60,839 nucleotides of DNA, from assembly GCA_045540695.1 (NCBI GenBank), contig JAZQHR010000076.1, forward strand, positions 1-60,839. Direction: 5' to 3'. This document shows, one piece after another, positions 49,634 to 57,351 of this stretch (positions are counted from its first letter, which is position 1; each line of letters starts with the position of its first letter). The notes under the pieces were generated by a model. That model saw nothing but the letters and a program-made list of their open reading frames with translations, was not told the DNA's origin and made no database searches. Made by a program: the position numbers and the translations under genes. The stretch is from JAZQHR01 sp045540695 (GTDB taxonomy: Bacteria; Bacillota; Clostridia; UMGS1810).

Positions 49634-50968
49634 GTGAATAAAATATATAAATCAGCAGTAGCAGTCATAATTTCATTGACATTTACTATATCAGGTGCAA
49701 TGGCTACTCCTTATACAATTATAAGCGACTGGGCAAGGGAAAGTGTCGAAACAGCTGACCGGGCAGGAATTATCCCGTCAGATGCAAATATACAAGATTA
49801 TAAATCTCCCATCACAAGAGGACAAATAGCCAGCCTTATTTCAAATGCCTATACTAACATAACCGGAAATGCGGCTAATGGTGTCAATTCACCATTTAGC
49901 GACGTGCAAGGCAATCCTCACATAGCACTTGTGCATAGCCTTGGAATAATGAACGGCAGAGGAGACGGCATATTTGACCCTAGTGCAGTAACAACACGTC
50001 AGGAAATGGCAAAAATCATACTGACATTTCGTTCAGTGGCAAACGGAAAGAAGTTGGATATAAATAACAATTATAAGCTTAAATTCACCGATGAAAGCCT
50101 TATAAGCGACTGGGCAAAGCCGTATGTATCAAAGGCGGTAAATGACGGTATAATTAACGGCTATGACGACGGAACCTTTGGTCCAACACTTGCCGTTACC
50201 TGGGAGCAGGCTATTGCACTTATAGTTCGAAGCGTTAGCTTAAACGAGCAAGGCAACGCAATGAAAATCACCTGGAAAGGCAAACAAGGTGTTGACAACT
50301 ATACAGTAAAAATAACCGAATGCAGAATGTCACGTTACGAGGGAGATATTCCGCCAAACGAACCTGTGATATATCAAACTTCAGGCAAAAGCTTAACATT
50401 CTATCCAAATCCAAAAAGAAAATATACTGTTGAGATTACCGGTGACGGATACTCGGATATACAGGAGCATTATATACCGGCAGTAGATATATCAGGATTG
50501 CAAAATGAGATAATTAAAACCGACCCAACCACCAAGGAAGAAGCAGACGCACTTATGACTACCGTTACCATACCGATATGGAAACTAGGTTCAAATGGTG
50601 AAAAATATTCATCTACAGTTACTATTACTGTGCATTATCTAATTGCAGACAAGGTAAAGGCGGTATTTGAAGAGATATACGCTGGCGATGAAAAATTTCC
50701 TATAAAGGATATAGGTGCATATAGCTGGCGTGGCGGACGAAGTGAACACAATTCAGGTACAGCTATTGACATTAACGCAAATGAAAACTATTGCATATAC
50801 AATAACGGCACCACCATCGGCTCACACTGGAAGCCATACATTGACCCGTATTCCATCACTCCGTATGGCGATGTGATGAAGGCGTTTGAAAAATACGGAT
50901 TTACATGGGGTGGCGACTCGTGGTCAAATCCTAAGGATTATATGCATTTTTCATATTTAGGAACATAA
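49634..50968 (+). CDS. SLH-anchored D,D-carboxypeptidase (VanY/M15)
   Basis: 444 residues from a GTG at 49634; AGGTGG is 7 bases before it but only 1 base before the ATG at 49628. Signal peptide 1-23. Three SLH domains (about 30-75, 88-135, 150-205; FDPSAVTTRQEMAKI, TFGPTLAVTWEQAIAL) bind wall polymer. A middle beta domain (about 210-280) follows. The C-terminal M15 peptidase has zinc motif SEHNSGTAIDI and DYMHF. Trims peptidoglycan stem peptides at the cell surface. Confidence 0.9.
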   Translation: MNKIYKSAVAVIISLTFTISGAMATPYTIISDWARESVETADRAGIIPSDANIQDYKSPITRGQIASLISNAYTNITGNAANGVNSPFSDVQGNPHIALVHSLGIMNGRGDGIFDPSAVTTRQEMAKIILTFRSVANGKKLDINNNYKLKFTDESLISDWAKPYVSKAVNDGIINGYDDGTFGPTLAVTWEQAIALIVRSVSLNEQGNAMKITWKGKQGVDNYTVKITECRMSRYEGDIPPNEPVIYQTSGKSLTFYPNPKRKYTVEITGDGYSDIQEHYIPAVDISGLQNEIIKTDPTTKEEADALMTTVTIPIWKLGSNGEKYSSTVTITVHYLIADKVKAVFEEIYAGDEKFPIKDIGAYSWRGGRSEHNSGTAIDINANENYCIYNNGTTIGSHWKPYIDPYSITPYGDVMKAFEKYGFTWGGDSWSNPKDYMHFSYLGT

Positions 50969-50975
50969 TAAATAT

Positions 50976-51004
50976 ACGGAAGGAAAACGTGCCTTCCGTT
51001 TTTT
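50976..51004 (+). terminator. Terminator of the SLH carboxypeptidase gene
   Basis: ACGGAAGG (50976-50983) and CCTTCCGT (50992-50999), then TTTTT. Confidence 0.85.
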
Positions 51005-51072
51005 ATGGGTTATATAAAATATTGGAACATTATTGGTAATATTTTCGTCTAAAGGGCAAAGGAGGGATTTTA

Positions 51073-52011
51073 ATGAAAAAGCTTATTACACTGGCGATTG
51101 CTATATGTATATTTTTTATTGGTTGCTCGCCCGATGGCACGGTTGGGGTAATTGGCGACACCGACAGTCCTACGCCTATATATTCAGGAGATGGCGAAAA
51201 TCATATAAAGAAACCTGTAAGGCTTATTATGGTAGATGGCGATATATATTATGACACGGGAAAAGTAAGTGATATAACCCCAAGGTGCGGAACACTTGAC
51301 GGCAAACTTACAAAAACGGTAAATGAATTTGAAATCCCCCGTGATAATAACGAATGTAATTTTGACGCAGACAACGAATATTTCGGCTATCAGTCAGCTA
51401 CATCTATTACAAAGGAAGTGCCGATAAACGGCGAATGGGTGATATTTAAAATGCTTCCAAAGCTTATTGACAGTGAATACAAATATTGCTTCTATATGAA
51501 GGGCAGAATGCCAAATGCTCAAAAGGATACAGAATTGATAGTTCGTACAAACGATTATGATTTGACATTTTTGGATGTGACAAAGTCTGTTTTCAGTTCT
51601 AATTCAAATGACCGCATAGATGCGGTAGTAGAATGGCTGTATAATGAAGATAACTGGGGTATTACACTATCTGCGGTAAATATCACACCAACATCTGCAA
51701 GATTATTTTGCGAGCAGTTTGGCGGAAATCCCAAGGGTGATTTACAAACAGGTTCGTGGTTTGTAATAGAGAAAAATGTTGACGGAAATTGGAACGAAGT
51801 TCCATACATAAACCCTAACGAAAACTACGCATGGACAAGCGAAGCATGGATAATTCCTAAAAACGAAAGACTAGCCTGGGATACAAACTGGGAATATTTG
51901 TACGGCGAGCTTTCGCCGGGGCATTACAGAATAGGCAAGAAAGTAAACGATATGATATCTCCCGGTGATTTTAACACAAAAATATATTACTCAGAATTTA
52001 ACATAGAATAA
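51073..52011 (+). CDS. Lipoprotein with C-terminal Ig-like (Big_14-type) domain
   Basis: 312 residues. Lipobox FIGC (Cys about 18). Residues 45-190 are an unassigned beta-rich domain. Residues about 195-312 (LSAVNITPTSARLFCEQFGG, TGSWFVIEKNVDGNWNEVPYI, LSPGHYRIGKKV) match the bacterial Ig-like domain also found at the ends of BlaR1-type and secreted Clostridia proteins. GGAGG upstream. Function unknown. Confidence 0.75.
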   Translation: MKKLITLAIAICIFFIGCSPDGTVGVIGDTDSPTPIYSGDGENHIKKPVRLIMVDGDIYYDTGKVSDITPRCGTLDGKLTKTVNEFEIPRDNNECNFDADNEYFGYQSATSITKEVPINGEWVIFKMLPKLIDSEYKYCFYMKGRMPNAQKDTELIVRTNDYDLTFLDVTKSVFSSNSNDRIDAVVEWLYNEDNWGITLSAVNITPTSARLFCEQFGGNPKGDLQTGSWFVIEKNVDGNWNEVPYINPNENYAWTSEAWIIPKNERLAWDTNWEYLYGELSPGHYRIGKKVNDMISPGDFNTKIYYSEFNIE

Positions 52012-52017
52012 TTAACA

Positions 52018-52166
52018 GAGGCTGTTTCAATAATCAGATAATCCAAATAATTATACAATATAAACCATAGGGAGTGAATTTATCCACTTGGCTAAGTGCA
52101 TAAATGCGTTCCATACAAAAATTATTGTTGATTTTATTCGTATTTTATGATTATTGAAACAGCCTC
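52018..52166. mobile_element. 149-bp MITE with perfect 19-bp inverted ends
   Basis: GAGGCTGTTTCAATAATCA at 52018-52036 and its exact reverse complement at 52148-52166. A degenerate TGCATAAATGCGTTCC palindrome lies inside. A T-run follows, so the folded element also serves as terminator for the lipoprotein. Confidence 0.8.
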
Positions 52167-52182
52167 TTTTTTACTCGTTACA

Positions 52183-53025
52183 TTATTTAACTGTTGGTGC
52201 TTTTACCTTATTTATAAGTGCCTGATAATTATCATACAAATCTTTTATCACAAGGTCACGCGAACGGGTAAATACTCTTGGCTGACCTGAACCTATCTCA
52301 TACATCCATGGTCCTTCATAGCCTGCATCCTCAAGAGCAGTTACTATGCCTACCCAATCGTTTTTACCTTCATACGGAAGCCAATGCTTTTCATCTACAA
52401 AATCATAATCCGACACATGAAGTGTAATTATCTTACTTCCAAGCTTTTTTATAAACTCCACATTATCATCAAAAAGCAAATGATTTGTATCAAAGCATAT
52501 TTTAAGTCTGTCATCATCTTCTACAAGTTGTGTCATTTCATCTATTCCGTTACCTATGCAGCTTCTTGGAATATCCTCTACAGCAAGAACTATTCCAAAT
52601 TTTTCAGCCTCATCAGCAAGACGCGAAAGCGAATCTTTTGCACATTTTAGCTTTTCCACACGCTCGTTATCGGCATTTGGCTCACCGCTTGGATGGATAA
52701 CCATTTTGTCTATTCCCGCTTCAGCCATCTGGTGAAGGTAATCTGTATGTAAAGCAATAGTTTTTTCTCTTAAATCCTTATCAAGACTAGCTATATCATT
52801 TTCTTCAAAAGGTCCATATGGTGTGTGAAATGACCAAAGGTCTATGCCGGTATTGTCAGCAAATTTTCTGTATTTTTTCAAATCTGGCTGCCATATCATA
52901 CCATGTGTCAGCTCAATACAATCCACGCCACCTTTTTTTGCTGTTTCAAAGTCTTTCTCACAAATAACCTCAGCATCACCCAAAAACCATGATGATGTAC
53001 CAAGCTTCCAATCTGTAGCTTTCAT
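52183..53025 (-). CDS. Sugar phosphate isomerase/epimerase (xylose-isomerase-like TIM barrel)
   Basis: 280 residues from MKATDWK (AAGGAAG 8 bases upstream). AP-endonuclease-2-type barrel with metal ligands visible in AVEDIP, CFDTNH, TLHVSDYD and MYEIG. The substrate cannot be read from sequence. It stands next to nagB and amino-sugar genes, so an amino-sugar or related hexose epimerase role is possible. Confidence 0.8.
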   Translation of the reverse strand: MKATDWKLGTSSWFLGDAEVICEKDFETAKKGGVDCIELTHGMIWQPDLKKYRKFADNTGIDLWSFHTPYGPFEENDIASLDKDLREKTIALHTDYLHQMAEAGIDKMVIHPSGEPNADNERVEKLKCAKDSLSRLADEAEKFGIVLAVEDIPRSCIGNGIDEMTQLVEDDDRLKICFDTNHLLFDDNVEFIKKLGSKIITLHVSDYDFVDEKHWLPYEGKNDWVGIVTALEDAGYEGPWMYEIGSGQPRVFTRSRDLVIKDLYDNYQALINKVKAPTVK

Positions 53026-53172
53026 ATTAAACACTTCCTTTTTATATATAAATGAAAACCTTTATACATTTTCATTTTAAAACGACACACAGGTCGTTCC
53101 CTGCAATATGTGTATAGTTAATAATGTGGACCATCCAATTAGACAATCCACATTATTATAATCTTTAAATAA

Positions 53173-53895
53173 TTAACCTTCGTATGCTTCTTTATCGCAT
53201 ATAATCACAACATCATTATGTAGCTTTAATAGTGTTGCAGGATTTGAAGTAGTAATCTTATCATCCAAAAGCTTTTTAACTACTTCGTGTTTGCCTTTAC
53301 CTGATGCCAAAAGCATAATCTTTTTAGCCTTCATTATAGAAGCCATACCCATAGTTAGAGCCTTTGTAGGCACATCGTCAATACTTGCGAAAAATCTTGA
53401 GTTTGCCTGTATAGTGCTCTGAGTTAGTCCAGTTACGTGAGTACCTGCTACAAGCTCTGCGTCTGGCTCGTTAAATGCTATATGTCCGTTGTTACCTATG
53501 CCAAGCACCTGAATATCAGCTCCGCCAAGGGCATCAATCATAGCATCGTACTCTTTGCACTCTTTTTCAACGTCTTTTGCTTCGCCGTTTGGAACGAAGG
53601 TTCTAGACTTGTCAATGTTTATATGGTTAAATAGATTTTCATTCATAAAATATCTGTAGCTCTGGTCGTTATCAGGGCTTATTGGATAATACTCGTCAAG
53701 GTTGTAAGAAGTTACATTTGAAAAATCCAGCTCACCCGCTTTGCATTTTTCACTAAGAATTTTATACATTCCTACCGGTGTAGAGCCTGTTGCAAGACCA
53801 AGTATAGCATTTGGCTTTAATGTAACCAAACCTTCGATAAGCTTTGCAGCTGCTTTTGACATTTCATCATAATTTTCACATACTATTACTCTCAT
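53173..53895 (-). CDS. nagB: Glucosamine-6-phosphate deaminase
   Basis: Converts glucosamine-6-P to fructose-6-P plus ammonia. 240 residues. LGLATGSTPVGMY, SYNLDEYYPISPDNDQSYRYFM with the catalytic Asp, and GIGNNGHIAFNEP are diagnostic. GGAGG upstream. No nagA is visible in the window, so the deacetylase must be elsewhere. Confidence 0.96.
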   Translation of the reverse strand: MRVIVCENYDEMSKAAAKLIEGLVTLKPNAILGLATGSTPVGMYKILSEKCKAGELDFSNVTSYNLDEYYPISPDNDQSYRYFMNENLFNHINIDKSRTFVPNGEAKDVEKECKEYDAMIDALGGADIQVLGIGNNGHIAFNEPDAELVAGTHVTGLTQSTIQANSRFFASIDDVPTKALTMGMASIMKAKKIMLLASGKGKHEVVKKLLDDKITTSNPATLLKLHNDVVIICDKEAYEG

Positions 53896-53991
53896 TTTTG
53901 TTCCTCCAATTTAATATTTGCAAAAATTTTTTTATTGTATGGACCGTCATTCTCGGAGGTCCACAAATGCTACTTTTATTTTAATGCTATA

Positions 53992-54026
53992 TAAAAAGCT
54001 CCCACCTCATAGGTAAGAGCTTTAAA
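53992..54026 (-). terminator. Terminator of the kinase operon
   Basis: AAAGCTCTTACC/GGTGGGAGCTTT pair across a short loop, with a short T-run on the minus strand. Confidence 0.7.
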
Positions 54027-54053
54027 GTGAGTCCATCTCACCTGCAAATACAA

Positions 54054-55130
54054 TTATTTAACGTATTTCTTAACAGCTTCAGCCATTTCGTCCATCTTCT
54101 GTTCCATATCGTAAACAAGCTTAAGCTGAGTTCTTGTTCTGTGAAGGTTGTGATCAGGTTTGTGAATTTTAAAATATGTGTCTCCTTCAAGGTAGTCAGT
54201 CAAAAATCTAACACCACATTCAAAAGTTAGAAGCTTTGCTGCAAATGGAAGAAGTTCTATTTCCTTTTCGGTAAGAACATCAGCAAGTTCTTCCATATAA
54301 CCCTTAGTGTATATATCGAAAAGTTCCATCTTCATATATACCTTAGACAAATCTTCTTCATCCTCAGTAGCTGAGCTTGCACCAAATCTTATTGAATCAC
54401 CAAAGTCATAAAGTAGTGAACCTGGCATAACTGTGTCAAGGTCGATTACGCATACGCCTTCGTCAGTTTTTTCGTCAAGCATAACGTTGTTAAGCTTAGT
54501 ATCGTTGTGAGTAACTCTTACAGGTACACTGCCGTCTTTCATAGCGTCAAGAATTACACTACAATCTTTTTCACGCTCAAGTACGAAATTAATCTCATCC
54601 TGAACATCTTTAGCTCTGCCCATTTTATCTTCAGCAAGTGCTTTTTTAAAGTTTTCAAATCTGTTTTGAGTATCGTGGAAACGCGGAATAGTTTCAAAAA
54701 GCTCTTCTGCAGGAAAATCTGCTAATAGTCTCTGGAATTTACCAAAAGCCTTTGCAGACTGATAAAACTGGTTTGGATTTTCAGGCATATCATAACTTAC
54801 AGCATGAGTGATGAAGTTATACATCCTGAAATAGTCGCCATCCTCAGTTTTGTAGTATGGCTTTCCATCAAGAGTCTTTATAACTGAAAGGGTTTCTCTC
54901 TTTGTATTACCGCCATAAGCTCTTATTTTATTTTTAAGATGCTCAGTAACCTTTTCGATGTTTTCCATAACCTTTTCAGGATTTTTGAAAACGTTATTGT
55001 TAATTCTCTGTAAGATAAAACCATTTTCGGTAGCAGCAATATATGTATCATTAATATGACCGTTACCATACGGCTCGATAGTTTCGATAATATCGAACTT
55101 AGCCAAAATTTCTTTTAAATTATATCCCAT
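54054..55130 (-). CDS. NahK-like N-acetylhexosamine 1-kinase
   Basis: 358 residues from MGYNLKEIL (GAGGG 8 bases upstream), overlapping the nucleotidyltransferase end by 11 bases. Aminoglycoside-phosphotransferase fold: catalytic loop VTHNDTKLNNVM, metal motif VIDLDTVMPGSLLYDFGD. The opening GNGHINDTY and HNLHRTRTQLKL near the end are typical of NahK (LnpB) relatives, which phosphorylate GlcNAc/GalNAc at C1. The next enzyme, a nucleotidyltransferase, fits. Confidence 0.85.
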   Translation of the reverse strand: MGYNLKEILAKFDIIETIEPYGNGHINDTYIAATENGFILQRINNNVFKNPEKVMENIEKVTEHLKNKIRAYGGNTKRETLSVIKTLDGKPYYKTEDGDYFRMYNFITHAVSYDMPENPNQFYQSAKAFGKFQRLLADFPAEELFETIPRFHDTQNRFENFKKALAEDKMGRAKDVQDEINFVLEREKDCSVILDAMKDGSVPVRVTHNDTKLNNVMLDEKTDEGVCVIDLDTVMPGSLLYDFGDSIRFGASSATEDEEDLSKVYMKMELFDIYTKGYMEELADVLTEKEIELLPFAAKLLTFECGVRFLTDYLEGDTYFKIHKPDHNLHRTRTQLKLVYDMEQKMDEMAEAVKKYVK

Positions 55131-55962
55131 TATACAATCCCTCTTTATGAAATATTTCGAATGCTGCTTTAACATATGGTGTGTCCTCCTTATATGTAAC
55201 CCCGTACCACTTGTCATTAGTCGGAAGAACTGCTACTTTTTCGCCTTTCTCTTTAATTAGTGAGTCTACTACGCCAGGTAGGAAGAACTCGTCTTTTAAT
55301 GGATTTGACAAATTCTTTAAAAATGTGTCAAATTTATCTTCTATTACATTAAATATGTCAGGGTTAAATCCCCACATATTCATAGACGCCATTGTACCCA
55401 TTGGAAATTCGTTTTCAAAAGGAATAGCTGTGTGTTCAACAACAGACTTTAGATATCCATCAACAACGTCGCAAATACCTCTTGAAACGGTACCACTTTC
55501 CGAAAGTGTATTTTTAAGCTCAAAGCCAACCATACAGGTTTTAGCTTCAGCCTTTAGGTAATCAGCAAGAACCTTGTACGATTTCTGACCATAATAGTCA
55601 TCGGCGTTTATAACACCAAATGGTTCTTTTACTACATCTCTTGCCGCTCTAACAGCATGAGCTGTACCCCAAGGTTTTGTTCTTCCGTCAGGAAGTGTAA
55701 AACCTTCCGGCAAATCATTTAAATCCTGAAAAGCATACTCAACGTCAATTTTCTTTTCAATACGTTTTCCGATAGCCTCTCTGAAATCTTTTTCAATATC
55801 TTTTCTAATAACAAATACGGCTTTGTTAAATCCTGCTTTTACCGCATCATAAATCGAATAATCAAGTATAATCTCACCGTTTGGACCAAGCGGAGCAATC
55901 TGCTTAATACCTCCAAATCTTGAACCCATACCGGCAGCCATTATAAGTAATGTAGTGTTCAT
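55120..55962 (-). CDS. Sugar-1-phosphate nucleotidyltransferase
   Basis: 280 residues. RmlA/GlmU-type fold with LIMAAGMGSRFGGIKQIAPLG (nucleotide-binding loop) and NADDYYG (metal Asp). It should join a hexose- or HexNAc-1-phosphate to a nucleotide. Translation is coupled to the downstream kinase, suggesting GlcNAc-1-P to UDP-GlcNAc. GGGGAGG before the ATG. Confidence 0.82.
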   Translation of the reverse strand: MNTTLLIMAAGMGSRFGGIKQIAPLGPNGEIILDYSIYDAVKAGFNKAVFVIRKDIEKDFREAIGKRIEKKIDVEYAFQDLNDLPEGFTLPDGRTKPWGTAHAVRAARDVVKEPFGVINADDYYGQKSYKVLADYLKAEAKTCMVGFELKNTLSESGTVSRGICDVVDGYLKSVVEHTAIPFENEFPMGTMASMNMWGFNPDIFNVIEDKFDTFLKNLSNPLKDEFFLPGVVDSLIKEKGEKVAVLPTNDKWYGVTYKEDTPYVKAAFEIFHKEGLYNGI

Positions 55963-55990
55963 CGTATGTCCTCCCCTGTATAATATATGC

Positions 55991-56036
55991 AGTATATCAC
56001 AAAAAGTACTATATCTAGTGTTAACGTTCTAACACT
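55991..56036 (-). promoter_or_regulatory. Promoter of the kinase operon with palindromic operator
   Basis: Minus-strand -10 TATACT (55991-55996) with no good -35. About 20 bases further upstream lies AGTGTTA-ACGTTC-TAACACT (56017-56036), perfect 7-base arms, a likely activator site for the divergent AraC regulator. Confidence 0.5.
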
Positions 56037-56283
56037 TATATGCACACAAAAACGATTACGTCTTCATCCTTCTTATTAAAAAATCCAACGTAACCAAATT
56101 CACAAATGCTTGACTATTATTCCTTTTTCCTATATAATATAGTATAAACCACCAATTAAGTAATGACAATACGATTTTGGCTACTTTTTACAATATTTAT
56201 TTTTTACAAAAAAGTAACCAATTTAACCAATCCAAAGTTTTTTTGCAGAAAAATTGTAAAAAAGCCCTTTAGAGGAGAGACCT

Positions 56284-57159
56284 ATGAAATTCAAAAAATA
56301 TCTATTTAAAAATGTATTAACTGTAAACTACCTTGTAACTGCCTTTGAATTTGAATTTGAAAAAGATTATCAGTTTCATGGAGAAAGACATGACTTTTGG
56401 GAGATAGTATACGTAAAATCAGGAAAGGTTGGTATTACCGCTGAAGAAAAAGTACTTACACTTCCTGAAGGCAGTATGATATTCCATAAACCAAACGAAT
56501 TTCACAAAATATGGTCATGTGGCGATACAAAGCCGTCAGGCATAGTAATGACATTTGACATTGAAGGAAAAGGTGCATTTTCATTTGAGGGAATGGTGAA
56601 AAAGCTAAATGCAACTGAAAAGAAGCTTTTAGCAGAGATAATGCAACACGTGAATAATTTGTTCGAGCAATTTGTGATTGACGAAGACCACACCGAATAT
56701 AAAGAACGTAGCAACACACCATACGGCGAACATCAGCTTATAAAAAATATGCTGGAAAACTTCCTTATAAATGTATACACCAGCTCGGACAAGTCTGAGC
56801 CTAAGCTTTTGGAAAATTCAAAATCGGCAATCATGTACAATGAAGCGGTTAAATTTCTTGAAAAAAACCTATACAACGATATCTGCGTAGAAGATATATG
56901 TAATGGCATAGGTGTTAGCCGCTCAAACCTTAAAAAGCTGTTTAAAAAGTATGCGGGTATGGGTGTAATGAAATACTATATGATAATGAAGGTTGACCGT
57001 GCATGCAGAATGCTTGAAAGTAAAATGAGTGTATCTGACGTTTCAGACGCATTGGCATTTTCGTCACAGTATTATTTCTCGTCAGCGTTTAAACGTGAAA
57101 AAGGCATCTCGCCTATGCAGTACAAGAAAAAATATCAAAAACATATAAAACAAGCATAA
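56284..57159 (+). CDS. AraC-family regulator with cupin sensor
   Basis: 291 residues. N-terminal cupin (about 25-90: FWEIVYVKSGKVGITAEEK, PEGSMIFHKPNEFHKI). C-terminal double HTH (about 190-285: VEDICNGIGVSRSNLKKLFKKYAGMGVMKYYM and VSDVSDALAFSSQYYFSSAFKREKGISPMQYKK). Divergent from the kinase operon and convergent with the GH94 gene, so it probably controls amino-sugar catabolism. GAGGAGAG before the ATG. Confidence 0.9.
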   Translation: MKFKKYLFKNVLTVNYLVTAFEFEFEKDYQFHGERHDFWEIVYVKSGKVGITAEEKVLTLPEGSMIFHKPNEFHKIWSCGDTKPSGIVMTFDIEGKGAFSFEGMVKKLNATEKKLLAEIMQHVNNLFEQFVIDEDHTEYKERSNTPYGEHQLIKNMLENFLINVYTSSDKSEPKLLENSKSAIMYNEAVKFLEKNLYNDICVEDICNGIGVSRSNLKKLFKKYAGMGVMKYYMIMKVDRACRMLESKMSVSDVSDALAFSSQYYFSSAFKREKGISPMQYKKKYQKHIKQA

Positions 57160-57164
57160 ATATA

Positions 57165-57200
57165 TTAAAGGAACGATTTGCCCAAATCGTTCCTTTTTGT
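57165..57200 (+). terminator. Terminator of the AraC regulator gene
   Basis: AAAGGAACGATTT/AAATCGTTCCTTT stem with GCCC loop, followed by a T-rich tail. Confidence 0.85.
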
Positions 57201-57211
57201 TTTATGCTACT

Positions 57212-57345
57212 GTAAAGCCTCCCCTGTGCAAGGGGAGGTGGGTTTGCGAAAGCAAACCCGGAGGGGTTGTAAAAACTAAAACGACAATCCTCCCGTCACG
57301 CTTTGCGTGCCACCCTCCTTTACACAAGGATGGCTTTAGTGATTG
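57212..57345. repeat. Palindromic repeats between AraC and GH94 genes
   Basis: GCCTCCCCTGTGCAAGGGGA with GGTTTGCGAAAGCAAACC, and CCTCCCGTCACGCTTTGCGT ending in ACAAGGATGGC. Confidence 0.7.
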
Positions 57346-57351
57346 CGATTA

